Source: Herpetosiphon aurantiacus DSM 785
GTDB taxonomy: Bacteria > Chloroflexota > Chloroflexia > Chloroflexales > Herpetosiphonaceae
Assembly: GCA_000018565.1 (NCBI GenBank)
Contig: CP000875.1
Location: 1,689,199 to 1,753,198, forward strand
Direction: 5' to 3'
Length of the DNA stretch: 64,000 nucleotides
The notes under the pieces were generated by a model that searched no databases, was not told the origin of the DNA, and was given only the letters and a program-made list of their open reading frames with translations. This document shows, piece by piece, positions 53,606-61,369 of the stretch. Position 1 is the stretch's first letter; each line of letters begins with the position of its first letter. The position numbers were made by a program, and so were the translations under genes.

Positions 53606-53862
53606 TTTGATCCACGAAGAGCACGAAGGGCAGGCATGTGGCTCTAGGCTAGCGGAACGTTGTACTGAAACCACGAAGAACGAGAAGGTCACGAAGGTTA
53701 AGTTTTTTGGCTACGAATTACAGAACGGCTATAGGCTAGCGGAATACAGGTTGGCATGCCAATCAATCTCCGATAGTCAATAGCCTATAGCCGTTAATCG
53801 CTCTGCGCCTCTGGGTTAAAACCCGATCCTCGTTCCCCAACGACCAATCCCCACATGCAACC
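53606..53862 (+). repeat. Dispersed CCACGAAG-type repeat, copy A
   Basis: Non-coding. It contains two GA-rich CCACGAAG blocks (53611-53630, 53669-53698), GGCTACGAATT, a perfect 15-bp inverted repeat AACGGCTATAGGCTA (53724-53738 with 53781-53795), and a block ACGACCAATCCCCA near 53839-53853. The first and last blocks recur in copy B on the other side of the 53907-54461 gene. No reading frame here is credible. Confidence 0.75.
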
Positions 53863-53906
53863 ATGAATGACTATGCTGGGATACAAAGGCTAATGCAGGT
53901 AGGATT

Positions 53907-54461
53907 TTAGCGAACAGCTTGGCGCAGTGACTGACGGTGTTGTACGAGACAAATAATCGCAAAGACCATTTCGGTTGCGGCTCCGGCGCTTGCTGCGATA
54001 GCAGGAGCTGCTGCTAGAAATGCCAGTGCGATTGCTACTGCCGCAAGGACAAGGCCTAAAACCCAGTAGAGCCGCATGCCATAAAGCGTTGCGAATACAA
54101 GATAGCGTCCCCCGATGACCAACAGCATTGCCATAAAGAACCAGCTTGGTTTTTGCTGACCTAAACCATAGGCAAGCGGCATAGAAAAGACCAGCCAGAA
54201 AGTGCTAGCGCCCGCGAGTTGCCCAAGCGGATTGCCTTTGGTGTGCGTTCCTCGTGCGCCAAGCGCCTTGCTGATCAGAATCGATACTGGGAAGATCAGC
54301 ATACCACCCAGTAGTAGTGCCCAGATTGATCGTTCGGCTGAGCCAGTAAGTGCCACACCTGCCGCAATTGACCATGCCAGTGCTGAAGCCAAAATTCCAG
54401 CAGCCCCACTATAATAGCCATCACGCATGTCTGCTTGGGCTTCAGAAATTGATTGGTCCAT
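53907..54461 (-). CDS. Six-helix membrane protein (DUF7010-like, tentative)
   Basis: A 184-residue protein with about six hydrophobic helices following an amphipathic start (EAQADMRDGYYSGAAGILASALAW), which resembles the DUF7010 pattern of small transmembrane proteins of unknown role. Helices include LLLGGMLIFPVSILIS, STFWLVFSMPLAYGLG, FMAMLLVIGGRYLVFATLYGM and VLAAVAIALAFLAAAPAI. AAGGGGA lies ten bases before the ATG. The gene is flanked on both sides by copies of the same non-coding repeat, so it may sit in a rearranged or imported segment. Confidence 0.65.
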   Translation of the reverse strand: MDQSISEAQADMRDGYYSGAAGILASALAWSIAAGVALTGSAERSIWALLLGGMLIFPVSILISKALGARGTHTKGNPLGQLAGASTFWLVFSMPLAYGLGQQKPSWFFMAMLLVIGGRYLVFATLYGMRLYWVLGLVLAAVAIALAFLAAAPAIAASAGAATEMVFAIICLVQHRQSLRQAVR

Positions 54462-54623
54462 GCGTCCAGATCCCCTTGTGCATCATGTGCACTATAACGA
54501 CCAATGCCTCGGTCGCAGGCTTCATTAAATTCTGAGCAGGTTACTCAGTCTGAATAGAATAGCAAACATTAGGCGCTAGCGTTACAATTTTAAAGATGGT
54601 ATGAGTCGTTGATTGCGCTATAT

Positions 54624-54720
54624 CTCTGCGTTTAAAACCCGATCCCCAACGACCAATCCCCATATGCAACCACGAAGAACGCGAAGGGCACGAAAGGTTA
54701 AGTTTTTGGCTACGAATTGC
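54624..54720 (+). repeat. Dispersed CCACGAAG-type repeat, copy B
   Basis: Non-coding. It carries AAAACCCGATCC, CCAACGACCAATCCCCA, AACCACGAAGAACGCG and AAGTTTTTGGCTACGAATT in one run, matching copy A in the same orientation but with the two blocks in a different order. Confidence 0.75.
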
Positions 54721-54784
54721 ACGCATTGTGGTAAGGCTATCGGCTATATGTAATGATTCATTGGGTTAACAACCAATTGTAACG

Positions 54785-54882
54785 TGCCCTCACCCCCTAA
54801 CCCGCACGCGAGGCGAGAGGGAACCGCTCTAGCAGCGCTCCCCTCGCCCGCCGCCGTGGGAGAGGGGCTGGGGGTGAGGGCA
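54785..54882. repeat. 98-bp palindromic element with CCCTCACCCCC arms
   Basis: Perfect 13-base arms (TGCCCTCACCCCC at 54785-54797, complement at 54870-54882) enclose nested G/C-rich stems (AGGCGAGAGGG with CCCCTCGCC). This type of long hairpin is spread through many bacterial genomes between genes and is probably a mobile MITE-like or REP-like element. It lies 90 bases upstream of the TetR gene. Confidence 0.75.
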
Positions 54883-54972
54883 TTCTGGTCGTTATCCTTT
54901 ATCTGCGCTTGTGTTAAGCACCTGTTTAGCGTATGATCATTATGGTCAATAAAGATAGATTGGTTAGCGACG

Positions 54973-55587
54973 ATGAAAGCAGTAAATGAACCAAAAGTTG
55001 GGCGGCCTCGGGCCTTTGATCGTGATGTGGCCTTGAACCAGGCCTTAGAAGTTTTTTGGAATTTGGGCTATGAGGGCGCTTCGTTGAGCGATTTGACCGA
55101 GGCGATGGGGATTAATCGCCCTAGCTTGTATGCAGCTTTTGGTAATAAAGAGAGCCTCTTTCGCGAAGTGCTGAATCGCTACTATGAATTGAGCTTGCCT
55201 TCAATTCTGGCAGCCTTAGATCACCCCCAAATTGCTATTGCGCTTGAGCAATTGCTGCGGACTAATGTGGCCCAAATTACCAACCCATTAGTGCCTGCTG
55301 GCTGTTTATTAATTCGTGGTGTGCCGGTCTGCAATTCGCAAACCGAGCCAATTCATCACGATGTAATTGAGCGGCGTTTGGGCCAAGAGCACGTTTTGAG
55401 CGAACGTTTGCAACGTGCCCAACGTGAAGGCCAGCTGCACGAATCGGTTGATCCGTTGGCGCTGGCCCGCTGCATTATGACCTTTTCCAATGGCTTATCG
55501 ATTCAAAGTATCAATGGGGTAACCCAAGCTGAGCTTGATCAAGCGGCTGATTTGTTTTTGCAAGGGCTACGGGGATTGTTGGTATAA
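54973..55587 (+). CDS. TetR/AcrR-family transcriptional repressor
   Basis: A 204-residue regulator. The N-terminal helix-turn-helix (RPRAFDRDVALNQALEVFWNLGYEGASLSDLTEAMGINRPSLYAAFGNKESLFREVLNRYY, shown in part) is classic: it includes DLTEAMGINRPSLYAAFGNK. The ligand domain is of the TetR_C_16-like type with LVPAGCLLIRGVPVCNS. The start lacks a clear ribosome binding site. It is on the same side of a repeat-rich region as the SDR gene whose promoter carries TetR-type palindromes, and is the only TetR gene in the window. Confidence 0.9.
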   Translation: MKAVNEPKVGRPRAFDRDVALNQALEVFWNLGYEGASLSDLTEAMGINRPSLYAAFGNKESLFREVLNRYYELSLPSILAALDHPQIAIALEQLLRTNVAQITNPLVPAGCLLIRGVPVCNSQTEPIHHDVIERRLGQEHVLSERLQRAQREGQLHESVDPLALARCIMTFSNGLSIQSINGVTQAELDQAADLFLQGLRGLLV

Positions 55588-55595
55588 CATCCTAA

Positions 55596-55895
55596 ATGAT
55601 AAAAAAATTACGTTTAGCAGCTGAGTATGCTTGCTTTCCGCTCTGGTGGGACGATGGTGTTCAGTTTGGTGAGCTTGATCCCAGCGAATTACCAATTAGC
55701 CCACAATTATAGCAAGCGTTAATCGATTGGTCTGAGCAATTTGATGCAATCTACAATCTTGATGATCCGGCTACGGCCAGCTTTGTAAGCCTTGCAGCGG
55801 AGCGGCTATTTGCCGAACAAGGCTTAGTTTTAGCCCAACAACTCCAAACTGAATTAGGCTGCGAATATCATATTTGTTATAGCTATCGCGTGTAA
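55596..55895 (+). pseudogene. Small conserved protein gene with in-frame amber stop
   Basis: A 100-codon frame starting ATG 55596 and ending TAA 55893-55895 is interrupted only by TAG at codon 39 (55710-55712). The halves read MIKKLRLAAEYACFPLWW ... SPQL and QALIDWSEQFDAIYNLDD ... GCEYHICYSYRV. Together they look like a known small protein type of unknown function common in actinobacteria and Chloroflexi (LRLAADYxxxPLWW ... DPxxLPLSxxL ... LxxW). A single base change (for example TTG or CAG to TAG) explains the stop. It starts 8 bases after the TetR stop, so it was probably cotranscribed. Confidence 0.75.
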
Positions 55896-55920
55896 CGTCT
55901 AAGTTGCTAACCACTTAGTA

Positions 55921-56643
55921 TTAGGTAGCTTGTAGACCTTTAACGCCAGCGCTATTGGTATAACGATCGCCTGTTTGTAGTTTCCTGATCAATGTAGCTA
56001 ATTCGGTTTGGCGTGATTCATCAACAACTAAACCTTGTAATAAAACTAACGCCTCATGTTTATCAATTTGTCCATAAAGTGCATAATAGCTGGCATATAA
56101 GCTCTGATAAATTGCTGGATGCCAATGAGGATCTGCAATTAATTGAGCATAGATTGGTGCTTTTAAATACCAAGCCGCCGTTGCTGAACTATTGAGGATA
56201 CTTGCTAATAGCGCTGAATTTGGATTGTGGGTTAATCTATTCCAGATATCCTGGCAGTTATCACATAATTCGAACCAATCTGTAGTGAGATGATATTCGA
56301 GTGGGCCTGACCATGCTAGCTTGCCCTGTAACAAAATTCGGCGAACTTCGGACCAATAGAGTTCTTGGGTCGCGCCATCAAACTGTTGATACCGACTCCA
56401 ATTGAGGGAAAGTAGCGTATAGCAAGGGAGATCTTCGTAGATTGAAAACAAAAGCTGTACTTTTTGGAGATTGGTTAATCCATTCGATTCATCCCAAATC
56501 AAGTCGTCAATCGTATGCGCTAGATCCGAGCTATACCAGAGTTGATTGGGGTTATTTGCCTCAGATCCAAACCAGTGAGCATCCTCAGATTCGAGGGTAT
56601 ACAGTTCTAGGCTAATCTGTTCGATGATCTGTTGTTTATCCAT
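55921..56643 (-). CDS. Hypothetical helical protein
   Basis: A 240-residue acidic, tryptophan-rich protein with no signal peptide. It reads as a series of helices (QQIIEQISLELYTLESEDAHW, NLQKVQLLFSIYEDLPCYTLL, HEALVLLQGLVVDESRQTEL), possibly HEAT-like. I recognise no family. GGAGAAGG lies directly before the ATG. It converges on the amber-interrupted gene. Such unclassified, A-T-richer genes next to decayed small genes are often accessory, but nothing shows a toxin or immunity role. Confidence 0.6.
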   Translation of the reverse strand: MDKQQIIEQISLELYTLESEDAHWFGSEANNPNQLWYSSDLAHTIDDLIWDESNGLTNLQKVQLLFSIYEDLPCYTLLSLNWSRYQQFDGATQELYWSEVRRILLQGKLAWSGPLEYHLTTDWFELCDNCQDIWNRLTHNPNSALLASILNSSATAAWYLKAPIYAQLIADPHWHPAIYQSLYASYYALYGQIDKHEALVLLQGLVVDESRQTELATLIRKLQTGDRYTNSAGVKGLQAT

Positions 56644-56727
56644 ACCTTCTCCGCAAAACTCATTGAATAGCTGAAGTCTGGAGTGTTAGCCTAAAACCTC
56701 AGCTATTCAATTACTTGACTATGTTGG

Positions 56728-56943
56728 TTATTCCTCAGTTGCTTGATCAGCGCTTGGCCGTTCGAAAATTTGCTCAATTGCTAGCTCAAACAAGTCGGCA
56801 ATTTTGAAGGCTAGCGGCAAACTTGGATCGTATTTGCCAGTTTCTAGCGCATTGATCGTTTGGCGCGATACTCCCAAGGCTTGAGCCAAATCGGCTTGCG
56901 ACCATTCACGCTCGGCTCGTAACACCCGCAAACGGTTTTTCAT
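56728..56943 (-). CDS. XRE-family HTH regulator (short, YvaO/Cro-like)
   Basis: A 71-residue protein consisting almost only of a Cro/CI-type helix-turn-helix (KNRLRVLRAEREWSQADLAQ, then LGVSRQTINALETGKYDPSL and a C-terminal helix). Its ATG overlaps the stop of the preceding membrane-protein gene (TCAT at 56940-56943, reading ATGA on the minus strand), with GGAGC upstream inside that gene. Pairs of a four-helix membrane protein and such a short regulator are common and probably autoregulated. Confidence 0.9.
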   Translation of the reverse strand: MKNRLRVLRAEREWSQADLAQALGVSRQTINALETGKYDPSLPLAFKIADLFELAIEQIFERPSADQATEE

Positions 56944-57320
56944 TGGTAGCTCCGGTTGGCGAAGGCTAAACCAAAACTCCAGCAGGTTGTCAATAATGGC
57001 AGAATCCACAGCCACGAAAGTTGTGGCAAATCAACCAACACTTGGAGCAATCCATAGCCACAGGTTAGAAAGCTAGTCGCGCCTACGGCAAACGCTAGGG
57101 CTAACAACTGAATGTGGCGTTGAAATTCATCTAGGCCACTGATTGCCCGATACATTGCCTGAATGCCCAAGCCAACTGGAACCAAGGGCACGATTGCCAA
57201 CAGCGCTCGCCATGGCGATTCAGGCAAGTTTGGCAACGCTAACATCACGCCCATCAGCAAGATTGGGAACAACACGAAGGCGATAATAAGTTGACGTAAT
57301 GCCGATGATTTGGTGTTCAT
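56940..57320 (-). CDS. Four-helix membrane protein paired with XRE regulator
   Basis: A 126-residue protein with four transmembrane helices (LIIAFVLFPILLMGVMLAL, WRALLAIVPLVPVGLGIQAM, LLALAFAVGATSFLTCGYGLL and WLWILPLLTTCWSFGLAFA) and a conserved loop GLDEFQRHIQL between helices 2 and 3. It belongs to the family of small integral proteins encoded immediately before XRE-type regulators, whose role is unknown (possibly sequestering the regulator at the membrane). Its strong promoter and symmetric operator lie just upstream. Confidence 0.82.
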   Translation of the reverse strand: MNTKSSALRQLIIAFVLFPILLMGVMLALPNLPESPWRALLAIVPLVPVGLGIQAMYRAISGLDEFQRHIQLLALAFAVGATSFLTCGYGLLQVLVDLPQLSWLWILPLLTTCWSFGLAFANRSYQ

Positions 57321-57327
57321 TGAAAGC

Positions 57328-57387
57328 TCCTTGACTTAATCACTTGACTAACCTGAGTATAGATCAGTATGTTGATTAAGTCAAGGA
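57328..57387 (-). promoter_or_regulatory. Promoter with symmetric operator for the membrane-protein/XRE pair
   Basis: On the minus strand TTGACT (57379-57384) and TATACT (57356-57361) are 17 bases apart. Two perfect 15-base inverted arms (TCCTTGACTTAATCA at 57328-57342, its complement at 57373-57387) bracket the promoter: one covers the -35 box, the other the leader and ribosome binding site AAGGAG. This suggests autorepression by the XRE protein through both sites. Confidence 0.85.
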
Positions 57388-57443
57388 TGCTTTACAAAAA
57401 GAAATGCTTGTTTTACAAAAAGACATTGAACATTGACATGTAG

Positions 57444-59156
57444 CTAGAATAAGCCAACTGTATTGCCATGTTCATCGATATCAATTTGTTGGGCAGCAGG
57501 GTTAGCGCTAAGCCCTGGCATGGTCATCATATCGCCAGCAATGGGGTAGATAAAGCCTGCTCCAATGCTGGCCCGCACTTCACGAATTGGGAAGCTATAG
57601 CCCGTTGGCGCACCTTTGAGCGCCGGATCATGGCTGATGCTCAAGTGAGTTTTGGCCATACAAATCGGCAAATTGCCAAAGCCATTGGCCTCAAGTTTGG
57701 CTAATTGTTCGCTGGCTGCTTCGCTATAACTAACTTCCGCTGCTCCGTAGATTTTGGTGGCAATTGTGGCAATCTTAGCGGTCAACGGCTGCTCAAGTTC
57801 GTATAAAAATTGGGCTTGGCCTGCTTGGTCAATTGCGGCTAGCACTTTTTCTGCCAATTCTTCGCCGCCAACCCCGCCTTGGCTAAATACCTTGCTCACC
57901 GCTACATCAAAGGCTCCGGCACTCATCGCGATTTCGCGTACCGCCTCGATTTCCGAGGGATGATCATCAGGGAACGAATTAAGCGCAACGACAACTGGCA
58001 GGCCAAATAATTGGGCATTGCGAATATGCTTTTGCAGATTGGCCCCGCCTGCATAAACCGCATCAGGATTTTCTTGCAACAAATCGGTGGGCAAATCGCG
58101 ACCTGGTTTGATATTCCAGCGCCCGCTGTGAGCTTTGAGCGCACGAATTGTAGCGACCAACACCACGACCGCAGGTTTGGCATCAAAGGCGCGACATTTG
58201 ATATCGAAAAACTTCTCGCCGCCCATATCCATGGCAAAACCAGCCTCGGTCACCACATAATCGGCGATCCGCAGGCCAACTTGATCGGCGACGACGCTGG
58301 CGTTGCCGTGAGCGATATTGGCAAATGGCCCGCCATGCATCAACACAGGCGTATTTTCAATTGTCTGCATCAAGGTTGGATGAATGGCATTGCGCATAAT
58401 CACCGTGGCTGCACCCGCCGCCTGAATATCATCGGCAGTAATTGGTTGGCCTTGACGAGTGAACGCCACCACCATGCGCCCGATGCGTTGGCGGAGATCG
58501 CGCATCACATCGGCATGGTTTTCGCCACTGACCAAGGCTAAAATAGCCATTAATTCGCTAGCAGCAGTAATATCGAAGCCCGTTTGGCGTGGAATGCCAT
58601 GTTGCGAACCGCCTTGGCCGATTGTGATCGAGCGCAAAAAGCGATCATTGACATCTAGCACTCGCCGAATCTGAATTTGCTCAGGGTCGATGCCCAGCCG
58701 ATTTTTTTGATACCAACTATTGTCGGTCATGGCGGCGATTTGGTTGTGGGCTTGGGTCACGGCGTGAATATCACCAGTTAAGTGCATCAAGCTATCTTCT
58801 AAGGGGATAACTTGCGAATAGCCGCCACCTGAGCCACCACCTTTAATCCCAAAAACTGGGCCAAGCGAGCTTTGGCGCAGCGTGCAGATGGCGCGTTTGC
58901 CCAAGCGACTTAAGGCCATTCCAAGGCCGATCGTCGTGGCAGTTTTGCCCTCGCCAAGTGGTGTTGGAGTCATGGCGGTCACTAAAATCTGCTTGCCGCG
59001 AGGCCGATCATGGCTCGCATCAAGCAGATCAAGGTTAATTTTGGCACGGTAGCGGCCATACGGTTCGACAAATTGCTCAGCAATCGCTAATTCTTCGGCA
59101 ATTTGGGTGATGGGGCGTGGCGTAGCCTCGGCAGCGATTTGTAAACTAGTTTTCAT
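57444..59156 (-). CDS. fhs: Formate-tetrahydrofolate ligase
   Basis: A 570-residue enzyme that joins formate to tetrahydrofolate using ATP, giving 10-formyl-THF for purine and one-carbon metabolism. It has the P-loop TPTPLGEGKTATTIGLGMAL, the formate/folate region RQSSLGPVFGIKGGGSGGGYSQV, VRRVLDVNDRFLR-like segment, GPFANIAHGNAS, EAGFAMDMGGEKFFDIKCR and the C-terminal GFIYPIAGDMMTMPGL. Length is close to the family norm of about 555. AAGGAC stands 11 bases before the ATG. The 197-base upstream spacer holds a small dyad CCGTACC/GGTACGG but no recognised riboswitch. Confidence 0.95.
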   Translation of the reverse strand: MKTSLQIAAEATPRPITQIAEELAIAEQFVEPYGRYRAKINLDLLDASHDRPRGKQILVTAMTPTPLGEGKTATTIGLGMALSRLGKRAICTLRQSSLGPVFGIKGGGSGGGYSQVIPLEDSLMHLTGDIHAVTQAHNQIAAMTDNSWYQKNRLGIDPEQIQIRRVLDVNDRFLRSITIGQGGSQHGIPRQTGFDITAASELMAILALVSGENHADVMRDLRQRIGRMVVAFTRQGQPITADDIQAAGAATVIMRNAIHPTLMQTIENTPVLMHGGPFANIAHGNASVVADQVGLRIADYVVTEAGFAMDMGGEKFFDIKCRAFDAKPAVVVLVATIRALKAHSGRWNIKPGRDLPTDLLQENPDAVYAGGANLQKHIRNAQLFGLPVVVALNSFPDDHPSEIEAVREIAMSAGAFDVAVSKVFSQGGVGGEELAEKVLAAIDQAGQAQFLYELEQPLTAKIATIATKIYGAAEVSYSEAASEQLAKLEANGFGNLPICMAKTHLSISHDPALKGAPTGYSFPIREVRASIGAGFIYPIAGDMMTMPGLSANPAAQQIDIDEHGNTVGLF

Positions 59157-59233
59157 GAACGCTGTGTCCTTGTATGAATTGTCCGTACCGCCGTTGGTAC
59201 GGTTGCTACTGCATGCAATAGCAGGCGATTAAA

Positions 59234-59271
59234 GCAAAGCCACCGCTTATCCCGCTGATTGGTGGCTTTGC
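59234..59271 (-). terminator. Terminator of the FAD oxidoreductase gene
   Basis: A perfect 11-bp stem (GCAAAGCCACC and GGTGGCTTTGC) with a 16-nt loop, followed on the minus strand by TTTAATC. It lies between the FAD oxidoreductase stop (59354) and fhs start. Confidence 0.65.
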
Positions 59272-59353
59272 CCTAATCATGGGTATTGTAGCGGTGTTTT
59301 GCTGGATAAATTATAGTTATTTTTATCAACAGAGGTTGACAAATCGCAACGAT

Positions 59354-60679
59354 TTAGGCGCGACCAAACATCCGCCCGAGCACGCCGCGCACGACTTTGG
59401 GTCGTAACAAAGCTTCTGGCCCTGCCAAAAGATGCATCACATCCAAAAAGGCTTGGTAAATTTCGGTCGATTGGGCACTCAGCCAAAAAACATGATCGGT
59501 ATACCATTGCAAAAAGCGAATTTTAGGGTTGCGCGAGCCTGGCATACCTTTGAAGCGCAAGGCTTCTGATTGGGTAATCAGCCATGGTACATCAATAATT
59601 TTCTGCGCTTGTTTGAAAAAGGCTTGTGCCAACGTTGCTGCTTGTTGGCCTTGGGCCGAAGCCAGCACTTGATCGAGCGTATGGGCCTCTTTACAGGCGA
59701 TCGTCATCCCTTGACCAAAAACTGGATCAAGGCTGCATAAAGCATCGCCAAGCACCAAAAACCCTTGGGGAAAACGCTTTAATTTGTCATAACGTTGAAA
59801 TGCTTGCTGTGGGTAGCCGAAACGCATAGCTTCGCCGGCAGGAGTTGCCTCGGCCAACGTGGTATAAATATCGGGCACTGGCAAGGTTTTGACAAACTCC
59901 AATACACCTTCGCTGGTAGGGGTTGGGTGCTGCCCAAGATAGCCAAACAACGTTACAATCCAATGTTCATCGTCGATCGGGGCAATAATTGCCCCACGTG
60001 GCGAATCGGCTGAAGGATGGCAAGCCAAACATTGCCAATTGCGCGGCGAATTGGTTTTTTTGAAGATTTGGCTGACATAGACCAAATCGATCGGCATAAC
60101 TTCTTTGGGCGGGGCTGGATAGCCAGCGGCTTCGAGCCATTGGTTGGTGCGTGAACCACGGCCAGTCGTATCAACCACCAAATCGGCTGCAAGTTCGCTG
60201 GTTTGATCAGCATGCTTCAACAGCACACCTGTTACGCTGGTTTTGCTGGGATCAAACAGCAATTGCTCAACATTGGTTTGGCTGCGAAACTCAATTTTAG
60301 GATGCTGGTGGACATAGCCCCGAATGCGGCTTTCTAAGGTTACCCGCGCTTGCGGATAAAAACTAATCTTGCAGGGTTGGCGCGTTTTCCATGAACCGCC
60401 CTGAAACCATTGCACGTCACGCGACCAATTCAACTCTGGCACGCCTGCGCTATGTAAATCGTTGGTAAAGTTCGGGAAATAATGTTGCAAGACATTAAAT
60501 CCGCCAGTTAATAAAATATGAACATGATTGGCTTGCGGCACGCCCTTGCGTGGTTGGGTTTCATCGCTCATGGCATCGCGCTCAACGATGGTTACCGTTT
60601 GAAAATGATTGGCTAAGGCGCGTGCTGCGACTAAGCCTGCCATACTTGCGCCGATCACGACAGCTCGTTGTCGTTGCAT
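59354..60679 (-). CDS. FAD-dependent oxidoreductase (geranylgeranyl-reductase / halogenase-like)
   Basis: A 441-residue flavoprotein. The dinucleotide-binding motif is VVIGASMAGLVAARAL, the middle region shows VVDTTGRGSRTNQWLEAAGY (DG-like motif) and the C-terminal FAD motif is FLVLGDALCSLDPVFGQGMTIA. The early HVHILLTGG after KGVPQ is characteristic of the FAD-oxidoreductase group related to squalene/geranylgeranyl reductases and some halogenases. The tryptophan-flanked halogenase motif is not seen. It may act on a lipid or polyketide. A strong TAGGAGGG precedes the ATG. Confidence 0.85.
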   Translation of the reverse strand: MQRQRAVVIGASMAGLVAARALANHFQTVTIVERDAMSDETQPRKGVPQANHVHILLTGGFNVLQHYFPNFTNDLHSAGVPELNWSRDVQWFQGGSWKTRQPCKISFYPQARVTLESRIRGYVHQHPKIEFRSQTNVEQLLFDPSKTSVTGVLLKHADQTSELAADLVVDTTGRGSRTNQWLEAAGYPAPPKEVMPIDLVYVSQIFKKTNSPRNWQCLACHPSADSPRGAIIAPIDDEHWIVTLFGYLGQHPTPTSEGVLEFVKTLPVPDIYTTLAEATPAGEAMRFGYPQQAFQRYDKLKRFPQGFLVLGDALCSLDPVFGQGMTIACKEAHTLDQVLASAQGQQAATLAQAFFKQAQKIIDVPWLITQSEALRFKGMPGSRNPKIRFLQWYTDHVFWLSAQSTEIYQAFLDVMHLLAGPEALLRPKVVRGVLGRMFGRA

Positions 60680-60732
60680 AACACCCTCCTAAATCGCTTG
60701 ATGCTTGCTAATGCTGTTAGTTGACGAAAAAA

Positions 60733-61203
60733 CTAACAGTTTCTTTCTTCATGCAATTCATAGAGGGCATCAATAGATCGGGAGTTAACACTGTAGGAGC
60801 GATACAAGATTTGATTTGTCGGATTGAGCATGGTCATCAACCGCGCATGGATTGATGGCCGTTGAACTAAATCAAGCGCTTGCTCAGGTACTATCTACTG
60901 AACTGCTAAACTTTCGGCGCTAGTGGTTAATTGTCCAGATTGATAGCTACAACGAAAATCGAGATTAACGCTACCCAAGGCTAGATTGGAAGATACGCCG
61001 ACTAAGTGCTCAATTTTAGCCTGCACGCCAGTTTCTTCAAAAATCTCGCGAGTCAGCGCTTGGGTCAGGCTCTCACCAATTTCAACCTGCCCACCAGGAA
61101 ATTCCCAACCGCCTCGCGGGCTTTGCAAAAGCAAAATTTCACCATTATGGTTAACAACACAACCAGCAACGGTTACGATATGGCGTGGTGGAATCTGGTT
61201 CAT
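60733..61203 (-). pseudogene. NUDIX hydrolase gene interrupted by in-frame amber stop
   Basis: A 157-codon frame that begins at ATG 61203 with GAGGAG upstream and ends at TAG 60733-60735. It is interrupted only by TAG at 60895-60897 (codon 103), after ESLAVQ. Before it lies the complete NUDIX box (GGQVEIGESLTQALTREIFEETGV region), and after it the frame continues IVPEQALDLVQRPSIHARLM and so on, like other NUDIX C-termini. In most relatives the stop position is a conserved tryptophan (TGG to TAG is one change). The 102-residue truncated product contains the catalytic box and could still fold partly, but lacks the last helices. Confidence 0.85.
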
Positions 61204-61369
61204 GACAACTCCTCAATTAAATCTTGTTGCATGGAGTTTGCCTGAGAGCACTGCTTCGTTCAATCGTAGCCAACTGATACCTTGCTTAGCTGTGTCTTTT
61301 ATCCCCCAAGCCTGCAACCCAGATAGATGGTATACTCCCTCTATTGCTGGCTTTACGGAGATTGGCTGC

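Noticed and set aside
59157-59353. Folate or ZTP riboswitch upstream of formate-THF ligase
   Set aside because: None of the conserved sequence blocks of these riboswitches was seen; the strong hairpin there is better read as the terminator of the neighbouring gene.
55710-60897. Amber codon reassignment or readthrough as explanation of the two in-frame TAGs
   Set aside because: Many intact genes in the window end in TAG (for example the cyclase at 11846 and the PLP enzyme at 6251), and no suppressor tRNA or recoding signal was seen.
60986-61369. N-terminal extension of the redox cyclase
   Set aside because: The extra 128 codons run antisense to the NUDIX gene, have no start signal and do not look like protein; GGAG and ATG at 61370 fit the membrane domain start.
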